From: Pseudomonas cremoris
GTDB lineage: Bacteria; Pseudomonadota; Gammaproteobacteria; Pseudomonadales; Pseudomonadaceae
Direction: 5' to 3'
Length of the DNA: 64,000 nucleotides
Assembly (NCBI RefSeq): GCF_014230465.1
Contig: NZ_JAAXCY010000010.1
Coordinates: forward strand, 186,001 to 250,000
A model generated the notes under the pieces. The model saw only the letters and a program-made list of their open reading frames with translations. It was not told the origin of the DNA and made no database searches. Positions 10,518 to 20,618 of the stretch are shown piece after piece; position 1 is the stretch's first letter; each line of letters starts with the position of its first letter. Both the position numbers and the translations under genes were made by a program.

Positions 10518-11654
10518 TCACCGCCGCCCGGTGCGCGTACTCACATCCACCCACACCGCAACCACCAAAATGCTGCCCTTGACGATCATCTGCCAGTAGC
10601 TGTCCACGTCCAGCATCGACATCCCATTGTCCAGACTGGTAATCACCAGCGCCCCGAGCAACGCGCCATACACCGTGCCCGAGCCACCGCGCATGGACGT
10701 GCCACCGATAAAACACGCAGCGATGGCATCCAGTTCGCCCATGTTCCCCGCCGATGGCGACCCCGCCGCAAGCCGTGCCGTGTTGACCAAGCCGGCGAGG
10801 GCACACATCACGCCCATGATGCCGAAGATCCACAACTTCACCGCCTGCACGTTGATGCCCGACAGCCGCGTGGCTTCCATATTGCTGCCCACTGCATACA
10901 CGCGACGGCCGAACACGGTCTGGCTGGTGACGTAGCTGAATACGCCCAACAGAACCAGCAACAGCAGCACTGGCACGGGAATGCCGTCATAGCTGTTGAG
11001 GGTGGTGACGAACCCGGCGAGCACCGCACCGATCACCGCAACACGCACCAGATCACGTACCAGCGAGTGCGCCGCCAACCCATGCAGTGCGCGATTGCGC
11101 CGCTGTTTCCAGGTTAAAAAAAGCGTCAACGCAAACAACAAAACGCCGAGCCCTATACCCACCGAATGCGGCAAATACCCCTGGCCCACATACACCAGCG
11201 ATGGCGACACCGGCGCAATGGTTGTTCCCCCGGTAATCCCCAGCAGAATCCCGCGAAACGCGAGCATCCCGCCCAAACCGACGATAAAAGAAGGGATGCG
11301 CAAGTAGGCCGTCATATACCCATTGGCCAACCCAATCATCAGCCCACACAGCGCCACCAGACTCACGTTGGCCAGCAAGGGGATGTGATAAACCACGTCC
11401 AGAATCGCTGCCAACCCACCCAATAATCCCAGCAGTGAGCCCACCGACAAGTCGATCTCACCGCTGATAATCACCAGCACCATGCCGCACGCCAGAATCC
11501 CGGTGATCGACATCTGCCGCAGCAAGTTGGACAAGTTGCGTGGGGTGAGGAACCCGCCCTCGGTCTGCCAACTGAAAAACACCCAGATCACCGCCACGGC
11601 GATGATCAGGGCGAGCATTTTGTAGCGGGTAAACAGCTGTTTCACCTGATTCAT
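10518..11654 (-). CDS. xylH: D-xylose ABC transporter permease XylH
   Basis: The product is 378 aa, an inner-membrane permease of the ribose/xylose (BPD_transp_2) family with about 10 hydrophobic segments. It contains GMVLVIISGEIDLSVGSLLGLLGG near residue 60 and the C-terminal GELDAIAACFIGGTSMRGGSGTVYGALLGALVI, the EAA-like loop that contacts the ATPase. The insertion with RNRALHGL in the middle is a XylH feature. It is the last gene of xylFGH; the ATG at 11654 directly abuts the xylG stop codon. Function follows from family and from the adjoining xylose isomerase. Confidence 0.9.
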   Translation of the reverse strand: MNQVKQLFTRYKMLALIIAVAVIWVFFSWQTEGGFLTPRNLSNLLRQMSITGILACGMVLVIISGEIDLSVGSLLGLLGGLAAILDVVYHIPLLANVSLVALCGLMIGLANGYMTAYLRIPSFIVGLGGMLAFRGILLGITGGTTIAPVSPSLVYVGQGYLPHSVGIGLGVLLFALTLFLTWKQRRNRALHGLAAHSLVRDLVRVAVIGAVLAGFVTTLNSYDGIPVPVLLLLVLLGVFSYVTSQTVFGRRVYAVGSNMEATRLSGINVQAVKLWIFGIMGVMCALAGLVNTARLAAGSPSAGNMGELDAIAACFIGGTSMRGGSGTVYGALLGALVITSLDNGMSMLDVDSYWQMIVKGSILVVAVWVDVSTRTGRR

Positions 11655-13202
11655 CTACGCGGTCTTCCGATCGTTTTTATTGTGTTGGCTGAGCGCGGCG
11701 GCAAGCACCTGTTCTTGGGTAAGCCCTTGGTTGATGAAGTCGCCGCGCAGCTGGCCTTCGCCGATCACCAGCACGCGGTCGGACACCCCGAGCACTTCGG
11801 CCAGTTCCGACGAGACCATGATGATCGCCACGCCTTCCGCCGCGAGTAGGCCCATCAACTTGTAGATCTCATACTTGGCGCCCACGTCTACGCCGCGTGT
11901 GGGTTCATCGAGGATCAGTACGCGTGGCTTGGCCATGAGCATTTTGGCCAATACGGCCTTTTGCTGATTGCCCCCGGACAGGCTGGTGATCGGCAAGAAC
12001 GGGCTTGAGGTTTTCAGGTGCATGCGGGCGATCTGCTGGTCAATGCTGCCCAGTTCGGCCTCGGCGTTGATGCGGGTCAGGTTGGCGTAGGTGTCGAGTA
12101 CGGCCAGGGTGATGTTCTGGCCCACGCCGAAGTCGGGGATGATGCCTTGGCGCTTGCGGTCTTCGGGCACCATGCACAGCCCGGCGCGGATCGATTTGAG
12201 CGGGGTGCGCGTGTCGATCACCTGGCCGTCCAGCCACACCTCGGCGCTGTAGCGGCCGGGGTAGGCGCCAAATAGTGCCGACACCAGTTCCGTACGCCCG
12301 GCGCCCACCAGCCCGGCGATGCCGAGGATCTCCCCGCGCTTGAGCGAAAACGAAATATCGTCCACGCGCTTGCGCTTGGGGTTGTCGACGTCAAAGCAGG
12401 TGACGTTGCGCGCCTCGAAAATCACTTCGCCTACGTCGTGGGGTTCGGTGGGGTAGAGGTTGCTCATCTCGCGCCCGACCATTTGCGTAATGATCTTTGC
12501 AATGTCCATGTCGGCCATGGCCGTGGTCGCGATGTGCTTGCCGTCGCGGATCACCGCGATGGTGTCGCACACCGCCGCCACTTCATCGAGCTTGTGGGAA
12601 ATGTATACGCAGGCCACGCCCTTGGCTTTCAGGCCTCGGATGATGTCCAGCAACACTTCGATTTCCGAGCGGGTCAGGGCCGAGGAGGGTTCGTCGAGGA
12701 TCAACAGGCGCGCCTGTTTGTTGAGGGCCTTGGCGATTTCCACCAGTTGCTGGTAACCGCCGCCGTATTGCGACACTGGCAGCGCCACGTTCATGTCCGG
12801 CACCTTGAGCTCGCGCATCAAGGCTTCGGCGCGGTGGAGCATCGCCGGGTAGTTCATGCGCCCACCCGGAAGGGTCAGCTCGTGGCCCATGAAGATGTTT
12901 TCGGCCACCGACAGATCGGGCACCAGAGTCAGTTCCTGGTGGATGATCACAATACCGGCGGCCTCGGTTTCGCTGATGGACTGGGCCTTGAGGGGCTGGC
13001 CATCCCACAGAATCTCGCCCTCCCAGGTGCCGTGGGGATAGACCGCCGACAGCACCTTCATCAAGGTGGATTTACCCGCACCGTTCTCACCGCACAGGCC
13101 GACGCATTCCCCCGGCCGCACCTGGAGATCGATGCCGTTTAGCGCTTTGACACCGCCAAAGGTTTTGACGATGCCGTTCATTTGCAGCAGATAGTCGGCC
13201 AT
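11655..13202 (-). CDS. xylG: D-xylose ABC transporter ATP-binding protein XylG
   Basis: The product is 515 aa with two fused ABC ATPase domains. Domain 1 has Walker [10 protein letters not shown] near residue 38 and Walker [13 protein letters not shown]. Domain 2 has a degenerate Walker A (GLVGAGRTE), signature LSGGNQQK and Walker [13 protein letters not shown], as is normal for sugar-type ATPases. It drives XylH. ATG 13202 ([10 protein letters not shown]) aligns with the usual XylG start; a GTG at 13211 that overlaps the xylF stop (GTGA) is the alternative and would add three residues. Confidence 0.9.
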   Translation of the reverse strand: MADYLLQMNGIVKTFGGVKALNGIDLQVRPGECVGLCGENGAGKSTLMKVLSAVYPHGTWEGEILWDGQPLKAQSISETEAAGIVIIHQELTLVPDLSVAENIFMGHELTLPGGRMNYPAMLHRAEALMRELKVPDMNVALPVSQYGGGYQQLVEIAKALNKQARLLILDEPSSALTRSEIEVLLDIIRGLKAKGVACVYISHKLDEVAAVCDTIAVIRDGKHIATTAMADMDIAKIITQMVGREMSNLYPTEPHDVGEVIFEARNVTCFDVDNPKRKRVDDISFSLKRGEILGIAGLVGAGRTELVSALFGAYPGRYSAEVWLDGQVIDTRTPLKSIRAGLCMVPEDRKRQGIIPDFGVGQNITLAVLDTYANLTRINAEAELGSIDQQIARMHLKTSSPFLPITSLSGGNQQKAVLAKMLMAKPRVLILDEPTRGVDVGAKYEIYKLMGLLAAEGVAIIMVSSELAEVLGVSDRVLVIGEGQLRGDFINQGLTQEQVLAAALSQHNKNDRKTA

Positions 13203-13207
13203 GGCGG

Positions 13208-14200
13208 TCACTGCCCGGCGATCTGCTCTTTGGTATAGAACCCGTCCTTCTCCAACAGGTCGATATTGGCCTTGGTCAGCGGGGTCGGGGTCAGCAGGAT
13301 GGTGTCGACCTTTTTGCTGCCGTTGTCGTATTGCGAGCTGTAGGCCGGTTTTTCATTGCGCGCCAGTTGCACCGAGAGCTTGGCCGCTTCGGTGGCGATC
13401 AGCTTGAGCGGCTTGTACACGGTCATGGTCTGGGTGCCGTCGATCACACGCTTGACGGCCGCCAGGTCGGCGTCTTGCCCGGAGATTGGCACCTTGCCCG
13501 CCAGTTTCTGCGCGGCCAGCGCCTGGATCGCGCCGCCGGCGGTGGCGTCGTTGGAGGCGACGATGGCGTCGATCTTGTTGTCGTTTCGAGTGAGCGCATT
13601 TTCGACGATGCTCAGGGCTTCGGTGGGGTTCCATTCCTTGACCCACTGCTGGCCTACTACCTTGATATCGCCCTTGTCGATGGCCGGTTGCAGCACCTTC
13701 ATCTGACCTTCGCGCAGCACCTTGGCATTGTTGTCGGTGGGCGCGCCGCCGAGCAGGAAGTAATTGCCCTTGGGCGCCGCTTGCAGCACGCCGTTGGCCT
13801 GCATTTCGCCGACTTTCTCGTTATCAAAAGAGATGTAGGCGTCAATGTCTGCGTTGAGGATCAGGCGGTCATAAGACACCACCTTGATCCCGGCCTTCTT
13901 GGCTTCGGCCACGGCGTTGGTGAGCACAGTGGCGTTGAACGGCACGATGACGATCACGTCGACGCCCCGGGAGATCAGGTTTTCGATCTGGGAAATCTGC
14001 TTTTGCTCGTTGGCATCGGCTGACTGCACAAAGACCTTGGCGTCGAGTTTTTCCGCGGCGGCGACGAAGTAGTCACGGTCGCGGGACCAGCGTTCCAGGC
14101 GCAGGTCGTCGATGGAGAAACCGATTTTCGGGTGGGCCGAGTCGGCCATCACCGGCAGGGCGAGCAGGGCCAGGGCAGTGGCGATAAGCGTGCGTTTCAT
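13208..14200 (-). CDS. xylF: D-xylose periplasmic binding protein XylF
   Basis: The product is 330 aa with signal peptide [19 protein letters not shown]. The mature part has [92 protein letters not shown] and [24 protein letters not shown], all typical of XylF. It captures D-xylose for XylGH. ATG 14200 is chosen because it starts a normal signal sequence. A gap of 102 bases separates it from xylA upstream, enough for an extra promoter, but I see no hairpin there. Confidence 0.92.
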   Translation of the reverse strand: MKRTLIATALALLALPVMADSAHPKIGFSIDDLRLERWSRDRDYFVAAAEKLDAKVFVQSADANEQKQISQIENLISRGVDVIVIVPFNATVLTNAVAEAKKAGIKVVSYDRLILNADIDAYISFDNEKVGEMQANGVLQAAPKGNYFLLGGAPTDNNAKVLREGQMKVLQPAIDKGDIKVVGQQWVKEWNPTEALSIVENALTRNDNKIDAIVASNDATAGGAIQALAAQKLAGKVPISGQDADLAAVKRVIDGTQTMTVYKPLKLIATEAAKLSVQLARNEKPAYSSQYDNGSKKVDTILLTPTPLTKANIDLLEKDGFYTKEQIAGQ

Positions 14201-14302
14201 GGTTATGCGTCCTTTTATTGTTGTTGGAAAGACACAGCGTGTTGCCGGTGGAACTGTAGAGCGTCGTTTTGACGCCCAGTGCACAGATTTGTCGCGCAAT
14301 TG

Positions 14303-15619
14303 TCACCGGTAGATAAACCGATTCACGATGCCTTCAAGCATCTCCTGGCGACCACTGACGGCTTGGGGATTCAACTCATGGGCAAATGCATGCTCGGCCA
14401 GCGACTCCAGGCTGAATTCACCTGCCAATACCGCCTGGCCCAGCGGTTGCTGCCAACCGGCGTAACGCTGGTCCTTGAACTGCTGCAACCGATCGTTCTG
14501 CACCATCGCGGCGGCGCGTTCCAACGCCAGGGCCAGTACGTCCATCGCCTCTACGTGGCCATGAAACAGGTCCACTTCATCCAGGCTCTGGCGACGCACC
14601 TTGGAGTCAAAGTTATAGCCGCCATTTTTAAACCCGCCAGCCTTGAGGATTTCATAGGTGGCCAGGGTCATCTCCTCGACGCTGTTGGGGAACTGGTCGG
14701 TGTCCCAGCCGTTCTGCGGGTCGCCCCGGTTGGCGTCGATGCTGCCGAAGATTCCCAGGGACACGGCGGTGGCAATCTCATGATGAAAACTGTGCCCGGC
14801 CAGGGTCGCGTGGTTGGCCTCGATATTCACTTTGATTTCCTGCTCCAGCCCGTGCTCATGCAGGAAGCCGAACACTGTGGCGCTGTCGTAATCGTATTGG
14901 TGCTTGGTGGGCTCCTGGGGCTTGGGCTCGATCAGCAGGTCGCCCGCAAAACCGATCTTGTGTTTGTGCTCCACCACCATGCGCATAAAGCGCCCCAGTT
15001 GTTCGCGCTCGCGCTTGAGGTCGGTGTTGAGCAGGGTTTCATAGCCTTCACGGCCACCCCACAGCACATAGTTCGAACCCTTGAGCCGCAGCGTCGCATT
15101 CATCGCACTGAACACCTGGGCGGCCGCCACGGCAAACACTTCCGGGTCGGGGTTACTGGCAGCACCTGCCGCAAAACGCGGGTTGCTGAAGCAATTGGCA
15201 GTGCCCCACAGCAGCTTGATGCCGGTTTGTTCCTGGTGGCGCTCCAGATGGTCGACCATCTGCGCAAAGTGGTTGCGGTACTCCTTGAGCGAGCTGCCTT
15301 CGGGGGCGACGTCCGTGTCGTGAAAGCTGTAGTAGTCGATGCCCAACTTGGAGAAAAACTCGAACGCTGCCTCTGCCTTGCCGATGGCCACCTCCATGGG
15401 GTCGCCACTGCGCTGCCAAGGCCGTTTGAAGGTGCCCACCCCAAACATATCCGCCCCCGGCCACACAAAGGTGTGCCAGTAGCAGGCTGCCATGCGCAGG
15501 TGCTCGCGCATGGGTTTGCCGAGGATGAGTTTGTTGGCGTCGTAATGGCGAAAGGCGAGGGGGGAATCGCTGCTGGGGCCTTCGAAGCGAACCTTCTCGA
15601 CACCGGGGAAGTACGGCAT
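14303..15619 (-). CDS. xylA: Xylose isomerase XylA
   Basis: The product is 438 aa, the class II length. Catalytic and metal residues are visible: [10 protein letters not shown] near residue 100, the [20 protein letters not shown] segment with Glu and His ligands near 230, and [20 protein letters not shown] near 295 with the Asp ligands. It interconverts D-xylose and D-xylulose. It is the first gene of the xylAFGH operon, divergent from xylR. No xylulokinase is present in the window, so that step must be encoded elsewhere. Confidence 0.95.
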   Translation of the reverse strand: MPYFPGVEKVRFEGPSSDSPLAFRHYDANKLILGKPMREHLRMAACYWHTFVWPGADMFGVGTFKRPWQRSGDPMEVAIGKAEAAFEFFSKLGIDYYSFHDTDVAPEGSSLKEYRNHFAQMVDHLERHQEQTGIKLLWGTANCFSNPRFAAGAASNPDPEVFAVAAAQVFSAMNATLRLKGSNYVLWGGREGYETLLNTDLKREREQLGRFMRMVVEHKHKIGFAGDLLIEPKPQEPTKHQYDYDSATVFGFLHEHGLEQEIKVNIEANHATLAGHSFHHEIATAVSLGIFGSIDANRGDPQNGWDTDQFPNSVEEMTLATYEILKAGGFKNGGYNFDSKVRRQSLDEVDLFHGHVEAMDVLALALERAAAMVQNDRLQQFKDQRYAGWQQPLGQAVLAGEFSLESLAEHAFAHELNPQAVSGRQEMLEGIVNRFIYR

Positions 15620-15684
15620 GGCGCTTTCCTTATTGTTCTTGGCGGTGTCTGGATACTAGCAACGGGGTTGGGCCGAAAATTATG

Positions 15685-15711
15685 AAAATCACCAAGTGGT
15701 GGTGCGATTTT
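15685..15711. promoter_or_regulatory. Candidate XylR operator in the xylA/xylR divergent region
   Basis: A nested dyad: AAAATC (15685-15690) and GATTTT (15706-15711) flank the perfect palindrome CACCAAGTGGTG (15690-15701). It lies 66 bases upstream of the xylA start and 47 upstream of xylR, where an AraC-type activator would bind. Confidence 0.45.
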
Positions 15712-15757
15712 GAGTGAGGGGGTCTAGTCTGTGGCGACCGGCCCCAGGACAAAAACA

Positions 15758-16930
15758 ATGAAAACCCTACCGCCCGTGCACCGCATTGCCTTGCTGTTCA
15801 ATGGCAGCAAGATCTATGACCGCGGCATCATCGCCGGCATCGGCAATTACCTGAGCAGCACGCGCGCGTCCTGGGACTTGTTTCTTGAAGAAGATTTTTT
15901 GTGCCGTCTCAAGGGCATCGAGCGCTGGCAGGGCGACGGCATCATCGCTGACTTCGACGACCCGTTGATCGGCGAGGCGCTGGCCGGGAGCAAGGTGCCG
16001 GTGGTGGCGGTGGGTGGCTCGTATGCCGATGCGCGGGCGTATCCGAAGGGCATTCCCTACGTGGCCACCGATAACCACGCGCTGATCAAGTTGGCCTATG
16101 AGCATTTGATTGAGGCCGGGCTGACCCGTTTTGCCTGTTTCAGCCTGCCCGAAGCGCAGGCCAATCGCTGGGCCCAGGAGCGGGAGAAGGCCTTTCGCAG
16201 CCTGATGCAACGCGATGGTTTGCCGGTTGAGGTCTATCGCGGCCTGGGCACCAGCGCGCCGTTGTGGGACAGCGCGGTAGAGCAGCAGATCGCCTGGCTG
16301 CAAAGCTTGCCCAAGCCCATCGGTATCATCGCGGTCACTGATGCCCGTGCCCGACAGTTGCTGCAAGCCTGTCTCACGGCAGGGATTGCAGTACCTGAAG
16401 AGGTGGCCCTGATCGGTATCGACAACGACCCGCTGACCCGCACCCTGACGCGGGTACCGCTGAGTTCAGTGATCCAGGGCACCGAAATCATGGGCCGCAC
16501 CGCCGCCGCGCTGTTGCACCAGATGCTGCACGGCAAGCCTTGCACGGGTGAGCAGATCCTCGTGCCGCCGGATGCGATCAATGTGCAGGCGTCCAGCTTG
16601 CATCAACCCTTGGGCAACCCTTACGTGATGCAGGCGCTGCTGTTTATCCGCCAATACGCTTGCCAGGGTATCAAGACCGCCCAGGTGGCGGCCTATGTGG
16701 GCGTGTCGCGCTCATCGTTGGAGTCGCACTTTCGCAAGGAGCGCGGTTGCAGCGTGCATGACGAGATCCTGCGCTTCAAACTCGCCAGCGCTGCCAAGGG
16801 CCTGGAGGGCAACCGCTTGGCGATTGCCGATATTGCCCAGCAGTGTGGCTTCACCTCGGCGCAGTACCTGCACACGGTGTTCCTCCGTGAGTTCGGCTGT
16901 ACGCCACGGCAATACCAGCGAGGCCGCTAG
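15758..16930 (+). CDS. xylR: Xylose operon activator XylR (AraC type with sugar-binding domain)
   Basis: The product is 390 aa. The N-terminal 270 residues form a LacI-type periplasmic-binding domain (ALLFNGSKIYDRGIIAGIGNYL; EVALIGIDNDPLTRTLTRVPLSSV). The C-terminal 100 residues hold two AraC helix-turn-helix motifs (KTAQVAAYVGVSRSSLESHFRKERG; AIADIAQQCGFTSAQYLHTVFLREFGCTPRQYQR). This is the E. coli XylR architecture, which binds D-xylose and activates xylose genes. Start ATG 15758 has AGGA upstream. It is divergent from xylA. Confidence 0.92.
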   Translation: MKTLPPVHRIALLFNGSKIYDRGIIAGIGNYLSSTRASWDLFLEEDFLCRLKGIERWQGDGIIADFDDPLIGEALAGSKVPVVAVGGSYADARAYPKGIPYVATDNHALIKLAYEHLIEAGLTRFACFSLPEAQANRWAQEREKAFRSLMQRDGLPVEVYRGLGTSAPLWDSAVEQQIAWLQSLPKPIGIIAVTDARARQLLQACLTAGIAVPEEVALIGIDNDPLTRTLTRVPLSSVIQGTEIMGRTAAALLHQMLHGKPCTGEQILVPPDAINVQASSLHQPLGNPYVMQALLFIRQYACQGIKTAQVAAYVGVSRSSLESHFRKERGCSVHDEILRFKLASAAKGLEGNRLAIADIAQQCGFTSAQYLHTVFLREFGCTPRQYQRGR

Positions 16931-17018
16931 AAACTTTGCAGGCCAGGCCCATTCGCCGCTGGACTTGCACCGCACAGACTAGGGAGAATGGTTTTTTGTG
17001 GCGTAAATGGAAGCTCCC

Positions 17019-17996
17019 ATGACCGACAGTGCCCAGCGTGCCGCCAGCGACATCGACCTGATGACCGAAGTGGCCATGCTTTATTACCTCGACAACATCA
17101 CGCAGGAAGCCATCGCCAAGCGCTTCGACCTGTCACGGGTCAAGGTCAGCCGGTTGCTCAAGCGCGCCCGTGATGAAGGGGTGGTGGAGGTGCGGGTGTT
17201 GCAGCATCCGGCCTTGAACACTGAGCTGGAGCAGGCGCTGGTGGAGCGCTTCCAACTGGACCGGGCGTTGATCGCAGTCGACCATGGCGACCCCGACACC
17301 CAGCGCTCGGCCGTCGCCAGCCTGGTGGCCAACTACCTGAACAAGACCCTCAGTGACGGCATGATCGTCGCCGTGGGTATGGGCCGCAACGTCGGCGCGG
17401 TGGCCGAGAATGTGTTCCTGCCGGTGACGCGCAACTGCACCTTCGTGTGTGCGATTGGCGGCTCGCTCAAGGCCGGTGAATACATGAACCCCGACCACAT
17501 CTGCCGACGCCTGGCCCTGCGTTTCGGCGCCGAAAGCGAAACCCTCTACGCCCCGGCCCTGGTGGCCAACCCGGAACTGCGCAGTGTGTTGATCAACAAC
17601 GACACTGTGCGCTCGACCCTCGACCGTGCGCGCCGCGCCGATATCGCCTTGATCGGCATCGGTGACATGAGCGAGAACAGCAACATGGTGCGCATGGGCT
17701 GGTTCTCGCCCCAGGAAATCGCCCAGGCCCGGGTGTCTGGCACGGTGGGCGACATGATGGGTTATGACTTTATCGACATCCACGGCCAGCCGGCGGTCAA
17801 CGCCATGCAGGGCAGGGTGATCGGCTTGACGGTGCAGGAGCTGGTGCGCATTCCCGATGTGGTAGCGATTGCCAGCGAGAACACCAAGGCGGCGGCCACC
17901 CTCGGCGCGTTGCGCTCCGGGGTGATCAACACCTTGGCGACAACCGTGTCGAATGCCTACACGATCCTCGCCCTGGATGATGCGACGCGGCGGTAG
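17019..17996 (+). CDS. SorC/DeoR-type sugar-binding transcriptional regulator
   Basis: The product is 325 aa. The N-terminal helix-turn-helix (EVAMLYYLDNITQEAIAKRFDLSRVKVSRLLKRARDEGVVEV) is followed by the SorC sensor domain, an NagB-like fold (VGMGRNVGAVAE, CAIGGSLKAG, IALIGIGDMSENSNMVRMGW, GVINTLATTVSNAYTIL). These regulators bind phosphorylated sugars. It lies beside the DhaKL/dehydrogenase/ABC/RpiB genes, whose kinase would make such an effector, so it is the likely regulator of that set. ATG 17019 has GGAAG five bases upstream; ATG 17007 lacks a site. Confidence 0.88.
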   Translation: MTDSAQRAASDIDLMTEVAMLYYLDNITQEAIAKRFDLSRVKVSRLLKRARDEGVVEVRVLQHPALNTELEQALVERFQLDRALIAVDHGDPDTQRSAVASLVANYLNKTLSDGMIVAVGMGRNVGAVAENVFLPVTRNCTFVCAIGGSLKAGEYMNPDHICRRLALRFGAESETLYAPALVANPELRSVLINNDTVRSTLDRARRADIALIGIGDMSENSNMVRMGWFSPQEIAQARVSGTVGDMMGYDFIDIHGQPAVNAMQGRVIGLTVQELVRIPDVVAIASENTKAAATLGALRSGVINTLATTVSNAYTILALDDATRR

Positions 17997-18032
17997 CTCT
18001 GGATATCTCTACCCGGCCAGGCGCAGAGCTAA

Positions 18033-18123
18033 ATGTGGGAGCTGGCTTGCCTGCGAAGGCGGTGGGTCAGCTAGCATTTGTACCGACTGATCCGCCGCCT
18101 TCGCGAGCAAGCCCGCTCCCACA
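18033..18123. repeat. REP palindrome pair
   Basis: The inverted units atgtgggagctggcttgcctgcgaag and cttcgcgagcaagcccgctccca lie between the convergent SorC and dhaL genes. The left unit is diverged (ctggcttgcctgcg). Confidence 0.85.
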
Positions 18124-18156
18124 GGGGGGTGGCGGTGTGCTCGAATTCCTGCGCCG

Positions 18157-18804
18157 TCAGGCCACCAAGCGCGCTTCGACCGATTCGGCAAGGTCTGTGA
18201 GGATCAGGCAGCACGACACCGCGCCGGCATCCAGCACACCAAGAGAGCGTTCCCCCAGGCGACTGGCGCGACCAATCTTGGCCACCAGATCTCGGGTGGA
18301 ATCACGGCCCTGGGACGCTGCGCTTTTCATCTGGTTCAGGGCCTCACGGAATGACGCACCGCTGGCCTCAGCGCGTTCAAACGCCTCCACCGCCGGGATC
18401 AACGTGTCCATCAGGCACTTGTCGCCCACCCCCGCATCACTGATGTCTTGCAACGACGTCAGGCCGCCGCGCAGCAGCTTGGCGAAGGTCGCCGCATCGA
18501 TGCTGTCGCGTCCACGCACTTCATCCGCCATGCCGATAAACAGGCTGCCGTAGAGCGGGCCCATGGAGCCGCCGATGCCTTCCATCAGCGCCAGGGTCAG
18601 TTCGTCCAGCGCCTCGGCCAGGGACAACTCGCGACCTTCCAGGGTCTTGCCGCAGCGGGAGAAACCCTTTGCCATGTTGATGCCGTGGTCGCCGTCGCCA
18701 ATGGCGCCGTCCACTTCACTGAGGTATTCGCGGTTGGCGACGATGATCGACACCAGGTTGGCGACAATGGCGCTGCCGGTATTGCTGGGGAAATATTCGC
18801 TCAT
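18157..18804 (-). CDS. dhaL: DhaL-type kinase subunit (ADP/ATP-binding)
   Basis: The product is 215 aa. The Mg-nucleotide ligands appear in EVDGAIGDGDHGINM near residue 31, with GGSMGPLYGSLF near 79 and ISDAGVGDKCLMDTLIPA near 121, all standard for DhaL. DhaL pairs with DhaK to phosphorylate dihydroxyacetone or a longer ketose. It is last in the ABC-dehydrogenase-DhaK-DhaL run, three bases after dhaK. No DhaM phosphotransferase is encoded nearby, so the phosphate donor is probably ATP. With an RpiB-like isomerase in the locus, a ketotetrose is a likelier substrate than dihydroxyacetone. Confidence 0.88.
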   Translation of the reverse strand: MSEYFPSNTGSAIVANLVSIIVANREYLSEVDGAIGDGDHGINMAKGFSRCGKTLEGRELSLAEALDELTLALMEGIGGSMGPLYGSLFIGMADEVRGRDSIDAATFAKLLRGGLTSLQDISDAGVGDKCLMDTLIPAVEAFERAEASGASFREALNQMKSAASQGRDSTRDLVAKIGRASRLGERSLGVLDAGAVSCCLILTDLAESVEARLVA

Positions 18805-18807
18805 GCT

Positions 18808-19809
18808 CTACTCCGACTGTGTCATGCCGATGGAGCGGCAAGGTTGGTCGATCAGGTTGCTCAGCTCCGCATCGAGGCCGAGCAGGGTCAAGGTCACGCC
18901 CATCATTTCCAAGGACGTGAAGTAGTTGCCCACGTAGCAACGGTGAATGCGCAGGCCCTTGGCGCGCAGTTGGCGCTCGACCTCGGCGTAGAAAATATAC
19001 AGCTCCATCACCGGCGTGGCGCCCAGGCCCGACACCAGCACCACCACGCTCTGGTCCTGGGTGAAGTCGCGGTCGGCCAGGATCGGCGCCAGCATGCGTT
19101 CGGCCATCGCCGCAGCAGATTCCACCGGCACCACTTCGATGCCCGGCTCGCCATGGTGGCCGATACCGAGTTCCATCACACCATCGGCGATCTGGAAGTT
19201 GGGCTTGCCCACCGCCGGGATGGTGCAGGGCGTAAGGCCCACGCCGATAGAGCGGCAGTGGTCCACGGCTTTTTGCGCCACACGGATCACGCCGTCGAGG
19301 TCGTAGCCTTGGGCGGCAGCGGCACCGCCGATTTTCCACATGAAGATCTCACCGGCCACGCCGCGCCGCTTGGCGATATCCGCCGGTGGCGCCGAGGCCA
19401 CGTCGTCGTTGGCGACCACGGTGCGGATGGTCATGTCTTTGCTGGCGGCCATTTTCATTGCCAGCTTCACGTTCATGTTGTCGCCGGCGTAGTTGCCGTA
19501 CAGGCACGCTACGCCCGCGCCCTGGTCGGCGGCGCGGAACGCATCGAAGAAACTTTTGGCGGTGGGCGAGGAGAAGATCTCGCCCACCGCCACGGCATCC
19601 ACCAGCCCAGGGCCGACATAGCCGAGAAACGCCGGCTCATGGCCCGAGCCGCCACCCGTGACGATGCCGACTTGGCCCTTTGGCGAGGTGTTGCGCTTGC
19701 GAATGACCCGTGGATTGCTCTCGTACTGCACCAGTTCCGGGTGCGCCAGGAGGATGCCGGCAAGCATGTCCTCGACCACCAGGTCCGGATCGTTGATGAC
19801 TCGATTCAT
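18808..19809 (-). CDS. dhaK: DhaK-type kinase subunit (ketose-binding)
   Basis: The product is 333 aa. It shows GIVTGGGSGHEPAFLGYVGPGLVDA near residue 48, GNYAGDNMNVKLA near 105, and MELGIGHHGEPG near 215, whose His forms the hemiaminal with the substrate carbonyl. These are the hallmarks of DhaK. Together with DhaL it would phosphorylate dihydroxyacetone, D-erythrulose or L-erythrulose. It has a good ribosome site (AAGGA) before ATG 19809 and follows the dehydrogenase gene by 36 bases. The context favours a tetrulose kinase; the family alone does not decide. Confidence 0.88.
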   Translation of the reverse strand: MNRVINDPDLVVEDMLAGILLAHPELVQYESNPRVIRKRNTSPKGQVGIVTGGGSGHEPAFLGYVGPGLVDAVAVGEIFSSPTAKSFFDAFRAADQGAGVACLYGNYAGDNMNVKLAMKMAASKDMTIRTVVANDDVASAPPADIAKRRGVAGEIFMWKIGGAAAAQGYDLDGVIRVAQKAVDHCRSIGVGLTPCTIPAVGKPNFQIADGVMELGIGHHGEPGIEVVPVESAAAMAERMLAPILADRDFTQDQSVVVLVSGLGATPVMELYIFYAEVERQLRAKGLRIHRCYVGNYFTSLEMMGVTLTLLGLDAELSNLIDQPCRSIGMTQSE

Positions 19810-19845
19810 AGGGTGTTTCCTTGTTCTTATTCGTCTGGAATCGGT

Positions 19846-20604
19846 TTACTGAATGCTGTAGCCGCCGTCGATCACCACGTTTTCGCCGGTGATCATCTTG
19901 GCTGCGTCGCTGACCAGGTACAGCACCAGGCCGGCAATTTCTTCCGGTTGGGCGAAACGGCCCACCGGGATCTGCAACTTGGCCCGTTCCCCCAGCTCAC
20001 CCGCCCAGGCCTTCTTGCCCAAGGCGGTCTCGACGATGGTGGGCGACACGGCGTTGACGTTGATGCCATGGGGCGCCCACTCCATCGCCAAGACCTTGGT
20101 CATGCCGACCACCGCTGCCTTGCTGGCGCAGTACGCAACGTGGCGGTCCAGGCCGATCACGGCGGCTTGAGAGGCAAGGTTGACGATGCGTCCGCCGCCG
20201 CTTTCGATCATATGTCGGGCGCAGGCCTGGGCCACGAAGAAACTGGCCTTGAGGTTGATATCCAGGGTGGTGTCCCAGGCGTTTTCGCTGACTTCCAAGG
20301 CCTTGTCCAGCAGGGCGACCCCGGCGCTGTTGACCAGGTAATCAATGCGCCCGAGCTTGGCGGCAGCCTCATCAACCGCAGTCTGTACGGACTCCAGCTG
20401 GCGCAAGTCAGCCACCAGCCCCACGTGACCGCTACCAAGGCTGGCAGCCACTTCGACCACCGCCGGATCCCGATCCAGCAACGCCACTCGGGCGCCACGT
20501 TCCACCAACAAATTGGCACACGCCAGGCCGATACCGGCGGCGCCCCCGGTGATCACGGCGCAACGGCCGGTGAGGTCGAACGCCTGGTTCCAGAAATTGG
20601 ACAT
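19846..20604 (-). CDS. Short-chain dehydrogenase/reductase, probable polyol dehydrogenase
   Basis: The product is 252 aa, a classical SDR. It has the cofactor motif TGGAAGIG near residue 17, Asp in ALLDRD after strand 2 (NAD preference), NSAG near 87, the catalytic Ser region LASQAA, and YCASK near 155. The C-terminal DGGYSIQ is common. In this setting it would oxidise a sugar alcohol to the ketose that DhaKL phosphorylates; in the known D-threitol route an SDR does this. Start 20604 (MSNFWNQ) has GGAG nine bases upstream; the longer frame begins at 20613. Confidence 0.85.
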   Translation of the reverse strand: MSNFWNQAFDLTGRCAVITGGAAGIGLACANLLVERGARVALLDRDPAVVEVAASLGSGHVGLVADLRQLESVQTAVDEAAAKLGRIDYLVNSAGVALLDKALEVSENAWDTTLDINLKASFFVAQACARHMIESGGGRIVNLASQAAVIGLDRHVAYCASKAAVVGMTKVLAMEWAPHGINVNAVSPTIVETALGKKAWAGELGERAKLQIPVGRFAQPEEIAGLVLYLVSDAAKMITGENVVIDGGYSIQ

Positions 20605-20618
20605 TGCACACACTCCAC